Assembly: GCA_024401275.1 (NCBI GenBank)
Contig: JAKSLJ010000035.1
Coordinates: forward strand, 1-33,330
DNA length: 33,330 bases
Source: Bacteroidaceae bacterium
GTDB lineage: Bacteria > Bacteroidota > Bacteroidia > Bacteroidales > Bacteroidaceae
Direction: 5' to 3'
Shown here: positions 1-7,862 of the stretch, one piece after another
Numbering within the stretch: position 1 is the stretch's first letter
How the letters are laid out: the number at the start of each line of letters is the position of its first letter
Notes under the pieces: generated by a model
Databases searched by the model: none
Seen by the model: the letters and a program-made list of their open reading frames with translations, nothing else
What the model was told of the DNA's origin: nothing
Position numbers and translations under genes: made by a program

Positions 1-128
1 TTAGGGTTGTAAGTACCAATCTTCTCAGTAAATTTACCATCACGTGGAGCTCTTGAATCAGCGATAACGATGCTGTAGAAAGCATAGCCCTTACGACCAC
101 CGCGCTGAAGTCTGATTTTAGTTGCCAT
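1..128 (-). CDS. rpsP: 30S ribosomal protein S16, N-terminal part (runs off the left edge)
   Basis: Reading the minus strand from the ATG at 128 gives [20 protein letters not shown], followed by a [13 protein letters not shown] segment and an IGTYNP segment. This is the unmistakable N-terminus of bacterial S16, a small-subunit protein that helps assemble the 5' and central domains of 16S rRNA. Only the first 42 codons are present; the usual length is 80 to 180 residues in Bacteroidota, so the C-terminus lies outside the window. A TAnnTTTG-type box (minus strand, 216-223) lies about 90 bases upstream, so the gene probably has its own promoter and a leader. Family assignment is by recognition of the sequence; no anomaly is visible. 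Confidence 0.95.
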   Translation of the reverse strand, partial: MATKIRLQRGGRKGYAFYSIVIADSRAPRDGKFTEKIGTYNP

Positions 129-215
129 TTTGTTAAAATGTTTTTAGATGGACTATTCTAAGTCCGGTTAAAAATTAGTTTGTAAATTCATGCCATTAAC
201 TCGTAATAGCGGGCG

Positions 216-223
216 CAAAGTTA
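216..223 (-). promoter_or_regulatory. Promoter -7 box for rpsP
   Basis: The minus strand reads TAACTTTG, matching the Bacteroidota sigma-ABfr -7 consensus TAnnTTTG. It lies 88 bases upstream of the rpsP start codon. No clear -33 TTG element was identified. Confidence 0.6.
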
Positions 224-321
224 CGAAATATTATTGAATCGCGGCACAGAAAAGCCACATAATCTGCTGTGCCATAGCGCATTTATTGACCTAAGGTAGT
301 CTGTTTTGGAACTATCCTTTT

Positions 322-1041
322 CTATTCAGCGTCTTCTGCCTTTGAATCGCACACGAGTTTGTAGCCTCGGCCGTGGATGTTGATTATCTGTACGCGATCG
401 TCCTTTGAGAGGAGTTTGCGCAGCTTTGTGATGTAAACATCCATTGAGCGAGCGTTGAAATAGTTGTCGTCAACCCATATCTTCTTCAGTGCAAAGTCGC
501 GCTGGAGAACTTCGTTCATATTATTGCAGAGGAGTGCGAGAAGGTCGTTTTCCTTTGTTGTGAGTTTCTTTGACTCGCCGTTGATGGTAAGAGTCTGCTT
601 CTTTGTGTCGAAGATGTAGTCAGCAAGTTCGAATATGCTCCTGTCCTTAGGCTTTGAGCCCTGTACGCGACGGAGGATAGCCTCTACGCGGAAGGTGAGT
701 TCCTCCATTGAGAAAGGCTTGGTGAGATAATCGTCGGCACCGATGCGGAAGCCTTCGATGATGTCTTCCTTCAGTGTCTTTGCGGTAAGGAAAATGATAG
801 GCACGGTGGTATTGAGCGCACGGATGTCCTTTGCAAGTGTAAATCCGTCCTTCTTCGGCATCATGACATCGAAGATGCAGATGTCGAAAAGATCTTCCTG
901 GAAAGTTTTCAGACCAGCCTCGCCATCATAGCACAGAACTGTGTCGTAACCTTTTGTTATAAGATACTCGCGGAGAAGCATTCCGAGGTTCTCATCGTCT
1001 TCACAAAGAAGAATCTTTGCAGTAAAATCTTTATTTTCCAT
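322..1041 (-). CDS. rprY: OmpR-family response regulator, RprY-like
   Basis: A 239-residue DNA-binding response regulator. The receiver domain (about 8-122) has the acidic pocket E14/D15/D16, phospho-acceptor D58 in IFDVMMPKKDG, T86 and K108 in the LTKPF motif. The winged-helix output domain (about 135-232) ends with the typical DVYITKLRKLL recognition helix and a HGRGYKL hairpin. Length and order fit OmpR/PhoB regulators. It follows the kinase at 1129-2613 by 87 bases on the same strand, the order of the Bacteroides rprX-rprY pair, so it is very likely the cognate partner. No promoter box is visible in the gap, so it is probably co-transcribed with the kinase. The RprY name rests on similarity of style and synteny and is not a computed match. 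Confidence 0.85.
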   Translation of the reverse strand: MENKDFTAKILLCEDDENLGMLLREYLITKGYDTVLCYDGEAGLKTFQEDLFDICIFDVMMPKKDGFTLAKDIRALNTTVPIIFLTAKTLKEDIIEGFRIGADDYLTKPFSMEELTFRVEAILRRVQGSKPKDRSIFELADYIFDTKKQTLTINGESKKLTTKENDLLALLCNNMNEVLQRDFALKKIWVDDNYFNARSMDVYITKLRKLLSKDDRVQIINIHGRGYKLVCDSKAEDAE

Positions 1042-1086
1042 AATGTTATGTGTTTTTTAGTTTTTTGTTTTTGTTTTTTGGGATAG

Positions 1087-1108
1087 GCCCGAGGTTGACG
1101 TCTCGGGC
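1087..1108. other. Intercistronic GC hairpin between kinase and regulator
   Basis: GCCCGAG at 1087-1093 and CTCGGGC at 1102-1108 form a perfect 7-bp GC-rich stem with an 8-base loop. In the direction of transcription (minus) it is followed by an A-rich tract and not a T-run, so it does not look like a classical terminator. It could stabilise or mark a processing point in the kinase-regulator mRNA. Confidence 0.5.
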
Positions 1109-1128
1109 ACGGGGCTGGTGGTTATTTG

Positions 1129-2613
1129 TCAGGACTGTATCAGCGGCATGGATATCTTGAATGAAGTGCCACGCTTGCTGCTGTCAGCTGTTATTGTTCC
1201 ACCATGGATTGTTACGATTGTCTTGACATAGGCAAGTCCCAATCCGAAGCCTTTCACGTTATGGACATTTCCGGTATGAACGCGGTAGAACTGGTCGAAA
1301 ATCTTCTTCAGATTCTCTCGCTTTATTCCGATTCCGTTGTCAGAAATGACAAGATAGACATTCTTGTCGTCGTTCCATGTCTTGACATCGATATTGCAAG
1401 GGCGGTCTGGATGCTTGTACTTTATGGCGTTGTCGAAGATGTTGAAAATGGCGTTTGAGAAGTGGGTTTCATCCACCATGACATCTGCCGACTCAGCCTC
1501 AAGGAAAGGTGTTATCTCGCCGCCTGTGTGCTCGACGCGAAGCAGGAAGGTTGACGCTATTCCCTCGACAAGCTCGTTCAGATTGAGCTCCGTCTTCTTG
1601 ATAATGGCGCTCTGCTTCTCGAAGAGCGACATCTGCAGCACCTTCTCCACGAGATAGCGTAGTCGCTTTGTCTCTTCCGTAACAACTCCGCCAAGATGCT
1701 TTATCATGCCCTGAGACTTCGGAACTGACTCATCGTTAAGCATTTGCGCTGCGAGAGAGATGGAACTAATAGGCGTCTTCAGCTCGTGAGTCATGTTATT
1801 TATGAAGTCGTTCTTCATCTCGTTGTATTTCTTCTGACGGAAAATCAGGAGGACTGTTATGAAGAAGATGACAACAAGAATGAAGGTGAAGATGAGAGCC
1901 GGAACAAGGAAACGGATGGAGCTGTAGAGATAACCGCTCATCTCTGGGAAATGGATTGTTACAAGTCCGACCTTGTTTGAAGGGTCATTTCGGAAAAGCA
2001 CATCCGAATATGAGTAGTTCTGGCCTTCCGTATTGAAGTCGGGACATCTGTAAACCTCACTTCCGTCCTGACCTGTTATGACGAAATGATAGTCAAGGTT
2101 TATGCCATTGTTCTGCAGCTCGGTACGGAGGTCCTGGTCGAAGAGCTTGAAGTTTATTCTTTCGCTGAGCGGCTTGTCTGAGGCTGTATAGATGATGTTA
2201 TAGACCACCTCATCCATAAGCGCCTTCTGATAGACATAGCGGTTCTTGATAGCCTCCTGCATCTGCTTTGTCGCATCGTCAATGGAATTGCGATTGTGCC
2301 AAACGATCATGGCTTTTGGCGATGTGGAAGGATTCTTGTCCGACACCTTCTGGCGGAAGTTCTTGTAGTAAGCATTTGAAAGAACGCTGTCGTTGGATCC
2401 CGTTGTCTTGCGGATGTCTGCCTCAAGATAGCGAAGTGTCTCATTCAGCTCAAGATTTCTTGAAGTCTGATGTAGGGCTTTCTGCACGGACTCATCAAAC
2501 TGGTCTTTCTTCAGGGAGATAATGTCTTTCATATATCTCACCTGAACGGTGATCAGCGCAATGAATGTTATGCTGATTATGGTTGTCAGTATCCAGATGG
2601 AACTCTTTTTCAT
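1129..2613 (-). CDS. rprX: Sensor histidine kinase, RprX-like
   Basis: A 494-residue membrane histidine kinase. An N-terminal membrane helix (about 7-25) and a second one (about 234-257) bracket a 200-residue periplasmic sensor region. The HisKA helix carries H276 in FINNMTHELKTP. The HATPase domain shows the N box (N395 in NIFDNAIKYK), the G1 box DNGIGI (425-430) and the G2 box GFGLGLAY (455-462). It should sense an envelope signal, autophosphorylate and pass phosphate to the regulator encoded 87 bases downstream. The start at 2613 is supported by the membrane helix that begins at once after MKKSS. A TAATTTTG box ends only five bases before the ATG, so the transcript may be leaderless. Assignment to RprX rather than another kinase of the same layout is by synteny and style. 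Confidence 0.85.
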   Translation of the reverse strand: MKKSSIWILTTIISITFIALITVQVRYMKDIISLKKDQFDESVQKALHQTSRNLELNETLRYLEADIRKTTGSNDSVLSNAYYKNFRQKVSDKNPSTSPKAMIVWHNRNSIDDATKQMQEAIKNRYVYQKALMDEVVYNIIYTASDKPLSERINFKLFDQDLRTELQNNGINLDYHFVITGQDGSEVYRCPDFNTEGQNYSYSDVLFRNDPSNKVGLVTIHFPEMSGYLYSSIRFLVPALIFTFILVVIFFITVLLIFRQKKYNEMKNDFINNMTHELKTPISSISLAAQMLNDESVPKSQGMIKHLGGVVTEETKRLRYLVEKVLQMSLFEKQSAIIKKTELNLNELVEGIASTFLLRVEHTGGEITPFLEAESADVMVDETHFSNAIFNIFDNAIKYKHPDRPCNIDVKTWNDDKNVYLVISDNGIGIKRENLKKIFDQFYRVHTGNVHNVKGFGLGLAYVKTIVTIHGGTITADSSKRGTSFKISMPLIQS

Positions 2614-2617
2614 ACTG

Positions 2618-2625
2618 CAAAATTA
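2618..2625 (-). promoter_or_regulatory. Promoter -7 box abutting the rprX-like start codon
   Basis: The minus strand reads TAATTTTG, then CAGT, then ATG. With the normal distance from this box to the first transcribed base, transcription would begin at or within a base or two of the ATG. The kinase would therefore have almost no 5' leader from this promoter. Confidence 0.55.
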
Positions 2626-2716
2626 GAAAAAAGAAGATTACGGTGAATAAATTATGTTAAAGTTTTAACAAAAATCACATTTTTTAACATAAAAACATGC
2701 ATAAAACCGCATTTTT

Positions 2717-3964
2717 CTACTCGTATCTCATTACTTTGGCAGGGCTAATATGAGAAACCAGCATACTTGGAAGTATAAGTATGACGGAGCAGATAATCAG
2801 GGTTGCCACATTAATGAGAACAAATATCGGCACATCTACCTCGAGCGGCACTTCCGACACGAAATAAACCGCAGGATCGAGCTTCACAATGCCTGTCAGC
2901 TTCTGCAAGGCAATAAGCGCAAAGGCGAAGGCATTGCCTATGACGAGTCCCTTGCAAACAATGAACATTGCAAGCCAAATGAAAGTATGGCGTATGCCAC
3001 GATTGCGCATACCGAGAGCCTTGAGCAGACCTATCATGTTAGTGCGCTCAAGTATGATTATAAGCAGACCGCTGATCATGGTAAATCCGGCAACGGCTAC
3101 CATAAGACCGAGAATTATCCACACATTAAGATCAAGGAGGTCCAACCAAGAGAAGATGCCCGGATACATGTCGTAAACAGTCTGTGAAGAGTAGGTCTCG
3201 CAGTTTCTGTCCATCTTTCGGTTGACCTGCTTCACAAAACGCTTTGCCACGAGGTCCAACTGCGAGAAATCTTTCAGCAGGACTTCGGCTCCATCAGCCT
3301 GGTCTTTCTCGTATTCGTTCAGGACTTGGGTTGTCTTCAAGTCGGTAAAGCAGAGAGTCTCGTCAAAGGCAGAGAGATTTGTCTGATAGATTCCAGATAC
3401 GGTGAAACGACGGGTTCTGACATCATCGCCCTTAATGAAATAGGCAAAGAGCCTCTCGCCGACTTTCAGCTGGAGCTTATCAGCCTGACTCTTGGAAACG
3501 AGCAATTCCTTTGTGTCGGATTTACCGGAAAAGTCCGGAAGTTTTCCGTCAATGAGATTCTGCTTGATAAACTGAGTGTCGAAGCTCTCCCCTACTCCCT
3601 TCAGTTGGATGCCGAGAAAATCTGTGTCGGTTTTCAGTATTCCTTGCGTTATTGCGTAAGGCGAAACGCTCTTGACTCCCTCAGTGCCCTTTATAGCTGT
3701 CAGCATGGAGTCGCCCATAACCACTGGAATCTGCTCATAGCCATTCATAGATAGGAAGTTACCAACGGTAATATGACTGCCGAAACCTACCACCTTATCC
3801 TTTATGGTATGCTTGAAACCGAGCACAACAGCCACGGAGATAAGCATGACAGCTATGCCAATGGCAATTCCCGCAGTAGCTATTCTTACCGCAGGATTGC
3901 TGACTTTCTTCGTCTTGTCAGGATTGAAGTAAAGTCGTAGGGCTATGTTGAATGGAAATGACAT
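2717..3964 (-). CDS. FtsX/LolC-type ABC transporter permease
   Basis: A 415-residue inner-membrane permease of the FtsX/MacB/LolCE superfamily. One membrane helix at about 27-50 is followed by a large periplasmic domain (about 51-275), then three more helices (about 281-305, 325-352, 378-402). The cytoplasmic loop after helix 2 has the family signature ERTNMIGLLKALGMRN, and the protein ends with the typical PAKVMRYE. Such proteins pair with an ATPase to extract lipoproteins from the inner membrane or export small molecules. No ATPase is encoded next to it, so the partner must be elsewhere. It begins 41 bases after the aminotransferase and is probably co-transcribed with it. The lipoprotein role is possible, but the sequence alone does not decide between LolC/E and other FtsX permeases. 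Confidence 0.8.
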   Translation of the reverse strand: MSFPFNIALRLYFNPDKTKKVSNPAVRIATAGIAIGIAVMLISVAVVLGFKHTIKDKVVGFGSHITVGNFLSMNGYEQIPVVMGDSMLTAIKGTEGVKSVSPYAITQGILKTDTDFLGIQLKGVGESFDTQFIKQNLIDGKLPDFSGKSDTKELLVSKSQADKLQLKVGERLFAYFIKGDDVRTRRFTVSGIYQTNLSAFDETLCFTDLKTTQVLNEYEKDQADGAEVLLKDFSQLDLVAKRFVKQVNRKMDRNCETYSSQTVYDMYPGIFSWLDLLDLNVWIILGLMVAVAGFTMISGLLIIILERTNMIGLLKALGMRNRGIRHTFIWLAMFIVCKGLVIGNAFAFALIALQKLTGIVKLDPAVYFVSEVPLEVDVPIFVLINVATLIICSVILILPSMLVSHISPAKVMRYE

Positions 3965-4005
3965 TGCGAGTGAGGAGTTCCCTATTTACTTGGACAAGGG
4001 GCTTT

Positions 4006-5211
4006 TTACATCTGCAGCGTTCTGCCAGGGTAAGCTTCAAGCGCTTTCTGGAGAACAACGAGGGCACGAACAAGGTCTTCTTTCTTGAGCACATATGCAA
4101 TACGAACCTGATTGATGCCTGCTCCAGGAGTTGTGTAGAAACCAGACGCTGGAGCCATCATGACGGTTTCGCCTTCGTACTCAAACTTCTCCAAGCACCA
4201 ACGGCAGAATTTCTCGCTGTCGTCAACCGGAAGCTGAGCCACAGTATAGAATGCTCCCATAGGAATTGGCGAATATACGCCCGGAATGCGGTTCAAGCCG
4301 TCGATAAGGCATTTGCGTCGCTCCACATACTCGTCATAGACATCACGATAGTATTCCTCTGGAGCATCGAGCGAAGCTTCTGCGATAATCTGACCAATAA
4401 GAGGCGGAGAAAGACGAGCCTGGCAGAACTTCATCACAGCCTGGCGAATCTCCTCATTCTTCGTAATCAAAGCACCAATACGGATTCCGCACTCAGAGTA
4501 ACGCTTTGACACTGAGTCAATAAGCACCACATTCTGCTCAATGCCTTCAAGATGGCAGGCTGAGATATAAGGCGAACCTGTATAAATGTACTCGCGATAA
4601 ACCTCATCCGAGAAGAGATAAAGGTCGTACTTCTTCACGAGATCGCGTATCTGGTTCATCTCACGGCGTGTGTAGAGATAGCCCGTAGGATTGTTCGGAT
4701 TACATATTAATATTGCGCGCGTGCGTTCATTAATAAGTTCTTCAAACTTTTCCACCTTCGGCAGCGAGAAGCCTTCTTCTATCGTAGTGGCTATGGTGCG
4801 AATCTTTGCACCAGCAGAAATGGCAAACGCCATGTAGTTTGCGTAAGCTGGCTCAGGCACGATAATCTCGTCGCCAGGATTAAGGCAAGCCATGAAAGAG
4901 AAAAGCACCGCCTCAGAACCACCACAAGTGATTATGATGTCATCGGCTGTTACATTGATATCATATTTCTTGTAGTAGTCAACAAGCTTCTCGCGATAGC
5001 TGAGATAACCTTGTGAAGGAGAATACTCAAGTATATCGCGGTCAACATTCTTCATCGCATCGAGTGCTACCTGCGGCGTAGGAAGATCAGGCTGACCGAT
5101 GTTAAGATGGTAAACCTTTGTTCCGCGCTTCTTTGCAGCAGCAGCAAGCGGAGCGAGTTTTCGTATTGGCGACTGAGGCATTTCTACGCCTCGAAGTGAA
5201 ATCTTTGGCAT
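4006..5211 (-). CDS. PLP-dependent class I/II aminotransferase
   Basis: A 401-residue fold-type I aminotransferase of the aspartate-aminotransferase family. The expected active-site landmarks are present: G39 region LNIGQPDLPTP for substrate binding, N174 in NPNNPTG, D202 in SDEVYREY, the Schiff-base lysine K236 in DSVSKRY, and R370 in NQVRIAY for the substrate alpha-carboxylate. It would transfer amino groups between an amino acid and 2-oxoglutarate in the cytoplasm. Substrate (aspartate, aromatic or branched) cannot be told from sequence by eye. It heads a likely two-gene unit with the permease downstream, although no functional link is apparent. No clear TAnnTTTG box precedes it. The 81-base gap to the porin gene is made of A/T-rich GAAAA and TTTTC runs that could pair as a weak terminator. 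Confidence 0.9.
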   Translation of the reverse strand: MPKISLRGVEMPQSPIRKLAPLAAAAKKRGTKVYHLNIGQPDLPTPQVALDAMKNVDRDILEYSPSQGYLSYREKLVDYYKKYDINVTADDIIITCGGSEAVLFSFMACLNPGDEIIVPEPAYANYMAFAISAGAKIRTIATTIEEGFSLPKVEKFEELINERTRAILICNPNNPTGYLYTRREMNQIRDLVKKYDLYLFSDEVYREYIYTGSPYISACHLEGIEQNVVLIDSVSKRYSECGIRIGALITKNEEIRQAVMKFCQARLSPPLIGQIIAEASLDAPEEYYRDVYDEYVERRKCLIDGLNRIPGVYSPIPMGAFYTVAQLPVDDSEKFCRWCLEKFEYEGETVMMAPASGFYTTPGAGINQVRIAYVLKKEDLVRALVVLQKALEAYPGRTLQM

Positions 5212-5292
5212 GATTTTATATTTAATTGAAAATTGAAAAATGCTGAGCCTTGAGTACTTTTCACTTTTCAGTTTTCATTATTTACTTTTTTA

Positions 5293-7530
5293 TTAGTTGA
5301 AGAAGTTCCAGCTGACGCCGAATCTTATCAATGATGTATTCTGTGGGTAATGAGGAGTGAGGAAATAATTTCCGGCTGTCTTGTTGGCATGACTGTACAT
5401 CACGAAGAATCTGGCACTCTTCAGATGGAAGTTTGCATATGCGTTTATTATCGGATAATTTCCCACCTTCACATTGTTCTCACCATTATCCTGAACGCAG
5501 AACTGACCGAGTGCAGGACTATAATCAGGAGCCTCATATGCTGTGAAATATCTCACATCAGCACCAAGCTCTGTATCAAGCACTTTAGCAATCCTGAATT
5601 TCAAGAAAAGGTTTGCATAGACATTCAAGTCTGGTACAGGAAGTGCCACCTTATCATACGATTTCTGGTAAGTCAGCTGTGTTTCAAGATTAATGGCCTT
5701 CCACTTGAACAATTGCGTAAGTTGGGCTGTAAGCAGAGAGAAATTGCCACTTTGCCTAACTTCCACATTATTGTTTACCCTACCGAAATCTCCTGTTATC
5801 TTATAGCTACTTGCAAAATATGAGAGGTTGTCGATATTGTCTGCTGCGAATCTGATCTGCGTCTTTGTTCTTCCGATATTGAGCAATCCCTCAATGTGAG
5901 TATGTTTCTTTGATTCCAATTCTTCGTTATCCCACCAAAGATGCTTGCTGTGGAAATGATTGTAGTAGAAGAATGGCTTTTCCAAATGGAAGAATGCAGT
6001 TGCGTCAAGTCGTACGGTGTCGCCGAAAAGCGGGAAGTTGAAGTCTGCATTTCCGTCAAGAAGAATATCGCCAGCCGTACCTCCAACAATGTAAGTCTCC
6101 AGCTGAGCATTATAGTGGAATGTCCTGCCAAGGCTTTTCTGCAACTGTCCGCCCACACTAAGGTTATGTTCCACCCAAGCCTTCTGCACAGCGTTCTCAT
6201 CAGGAAGGGTATAATAGCGAAATTCGTGAGAAGCAAACAACTTCAATCCCATTGGCACCCACTTGTTGAAGCCTTCGAGCATGGCAAGTGCCACGGTGTT
6301 CTTCAAGTGGTAATGCTTTGTCAAGTCGTAAATTGAGTCATTCTGATAAGAACCGTCGTCAAGTTTATCAAAATACTGTTTCGCAAAGTAGTTGGAAGGC
6401 GTCTCGTAAGCCTGATAAATGCGCTTGTAATTGCGGAAATCTGCCGTATGGACAATGCTTGTTACAGGCACATACTCATTCTTCAGCCACAAAGTAGAAT
6501 CCTCTGGAGCATCCTTCTGCTCAGCCTCAGCAGCTTTCTTGGCAGCAGCAACTTCCTTGTCGTATTCCTCTTCGTCCCAGTCGTCGCCCTTTTCTTTCCT
6601 TGCAAGAGCCTTTGCACGCTTCGCATCGTTCTCCGCCTTAGACTTCAGGGCAAACTTCTTTGCCTCTTTCTCCTCTTCCGTCATCGGCACCTTGCGGTTG
6701 TAGCCAAAACTGTAGCGATGCGAAAAGAAGATGTTCTCATTATCGTTACGATTCCAATGGCGGGAAAGTACGGTAGGAATCTCCTCCTCAGAGAAATTGT
6801 CGCTGATGCTCTCCGGATGCTTGATGAACTCGTCGTTAGTTATACCGCCATTCTCGTGCACTTTCTGATGATTGAGCGACACAAGGAGATGGGCGTTGTA
6901 ACGATCGCCTATGTATGAGCCATAGATGGAGTAGTTGAAGTGGGAGGTATTGCTGTTCTGGTAATATCCTTTACCGTAAACATAGTCAAACTTCATGCCC
7001 ACTCCGAGTCTCTTTCCGGCATTCGTAGCGAAAAGAGCCTTCAGATGGTCCTCGCCGTAGTTTCCACTTCCACAAGTGTTGTAGCTGAGGTTTGTAATTG
7101 GCGAAAGGGTGTTCGTGAAATGAAACTCATCTGGCTGTGTGATAAAGAAATCGTATGGCTGAGCGAAGATGAAGTCATCGCCACTGAATCGGTCTATGGC
7201 AATACGATTTATTCTTGGCGAACCTAAGTTGCCAAGATTATTGTATTCGCCATAAAGTCCGTTGGTGAAAATGGTATTCATGAAGAGGTGCTGAGCTGTA
7301 TCCGGCTCTGCTTCTATGCGATCGCCGAAAAGTCTGTCCACAGTCCATACTTTCAGACCTTTTGGAACCTCCTGGTGTGTGCCGGTAGAGTCTCCGCTGT
7401 GTCTGTCCAATCCAGAGCCGGACATGCCGCGCATGCCATTACCGTCGTTATTGTTCGTCTCAAACTGAGCGAAAGCTGACGGCAAGCAGGTGCAACAAAG
7501 AAATAATATGAAAACAATCGTTTTTCTCAT
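5293..7530 (-). CDS. Putative outer-membrane porin (Porin_10-like)
   Basis: A 745-residue secreted beta-rich protein with a signal peptide (1-21, cleavage likely after AFA). Alternating aromatic/polar strands fill the rest, and it ends in a phenylalanine-rich strand (VSWNFFN) as expected for a beta-barrel. The style matches the Bacteroidota putative porin family Porin_10. Residues about 283-345 are a striking highly charged, lysine/glutamate/alanine-rich block that looks like a helical or disordered loop inserted between barrel strands. The gene lies last in a likely operon with the DUF4468 protein and a small membrane protein; the 105-base gap before it holds a 24-bp tandem repeat and no promoter box. 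Function as a channel is inferred from the family; substrate is unknown. Confidence 0.8.
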   Translation of the reverse strand: MRKTIVFILFLCCTCLPSAFAQFETNNNDGNGMRGMSGSGLDRHSGDSTGTHQEVPKGLKVWTVDRLFGDRIEAEPDTAQHLFMNTIFTNGLYGEYNNLGNLGSPRINRIAIDRFSGDDFIFAQPYDFFITQPDEFHFTNTLSPITNLSYNTCGSGNYGEDHLKALFATNAGKRLGVGMKFDYVYGKGYYQNSNTSHFNYSIYGSYIGDRYNAHLLVSLNHQKVHENGGITNDEFIKHPESISDNFSEEEIPTVLSRHWNRNDNENIFFSHRYSFGYNRKVPMTEEEKEAKKFALKSKAENDAKRAKALARKEKGDDWDEEEYDKEVAAAKKAAEAEQKDAPEDSTLWLKNEYVPVTSIVHTADFRNYKRIYQAYETPSNYFAKQYFDKLDDGSYQNDSIYDLTKHYHLKNTVALAMLEGFNKWVPMGLKLFASHEFRYYTLPDENAVQKAWVEHNLSVGGQLQKSLGRTFHYNAQLETYIVGGTAGDILLDGNADFNFPLFGDTVRLDATAFFHLEKPFFYYNHFHSKHLWWDNEELESKKHTHIEGLLNIGRTKTQIRFAADNIDNLSYFASSYKITGDFGRVNNNVEVRQSGNFSLLTAQLTQLFKWKAINLETQLTYQKSYDKVALPVPDLNVYANLFLKFRIAKVLDTELGADVRYFTAYEAPDYSPALGQFCVQDNGENNVKVGNYPIINAYANFHLKSARFFVMYSHANKTAGNYFLTPHYPQNTSLIRFGVSWNFFN

Positions 7531-7534
7531 TAAA

Positions 7535-7631
7535 CAGTCTTGAATTCCTTCTGGTTAAATGGTCTTGAACCTTTCGGGTTAATTGGCCTTGAACCTTTCG
7601 GGCTAATTGGTCTTGAACCTTTCGAGGGTGG
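7535..7631. repeat. Tandem repeat, about four 24-bp units, in the leader of the porin gene
   Basis: Two units at 7561-7584 and 7585-7608 differ at two positions; each carries the core CTTGAACCTTTCGGG. A third, partial unit (7609-7631) and a diverged 26-bp unit (7535-7560) flank them. The array fills nearly all of the gap between the small membrane protein (ends 7636) and the porin start (7530). In the sense of transcription it is a repeated CCCGAAAGGTTCAAG. Confidence 0.85.
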
Positions 7632-7635
7632 CATT

Positions 7636-7842
7636 TTATTTTCCCAAAAAGCGGAAACAGCACTCTGCCATTTTGAAAATCATTGCTCCAAGAATAACAT
7701 AAGTGCCAATTGTGTTGCTATAAAAGAAATATAGCAAAACGCCTACGATAGCACCAATTATGAATATTGTGTTGAGAATATTGCGAATCAAGAAGAACTT
7801 CTGCTTCATTGAGTCCTCATCTCTGCGAGATCTTATTTCCAT
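7636..7842 (-). CDS. Small two-helix membrane protein of unknown function
   Basis: From the ATG at 7842 this encodes 68 residues: a charged N-terminus (MEIRSRRDEDSMKQK), a hydrophobic helix (residues about 17-38, with IIGAIVGVLLYFFY) and a second short hydrophobic stretch before a basic end (FRFLGK). I do not recognise a family. A longer form beginning at a TTG at 7878 would overlap the DUF4468 stop by 16 bases, but the ATG is the safer choice. Its tight position right behind the DUF4468 gene suggests translation from the same mRNA, and the porin follows after the 24-bp repeat array. The product probably sits in the inner membrane. Whether it helps the envelope proteins encoded next to it is guesswork. 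Confidence 0.6.
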   Translation of the reverse strand: MEIRSRRDEDSMKQKFFLIRNILNTIFIIGAIVGVLLYFFYSNTIGTYVILGAMIFKMAECCFRFLGK

Positions 7843-7862
7843 CTTGATATTTACAAATCTTT

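Noticed and set aside
244-272. GCACAG/CTGTGC inverted repeat as terminator of the rprY-like gene
   Set aside because: The stem is only 6 bp with a 17-base loop and no T-run on the relevant strand.
5212-5292. Terminator between the porin and aminotransferase genes
   Set aside because: GAAAA and TTTTC runs can pair loosely, but there is no compact stem and the composition alone explains it.
7460-7663. Open frame reading through the 24-bp repeat with an 8-residue repeat (RKVQ and LTR units)
   Set aside because: The frame arises because 24 is a multiple of three. It overlaps the ends of two real genes and has no start context.
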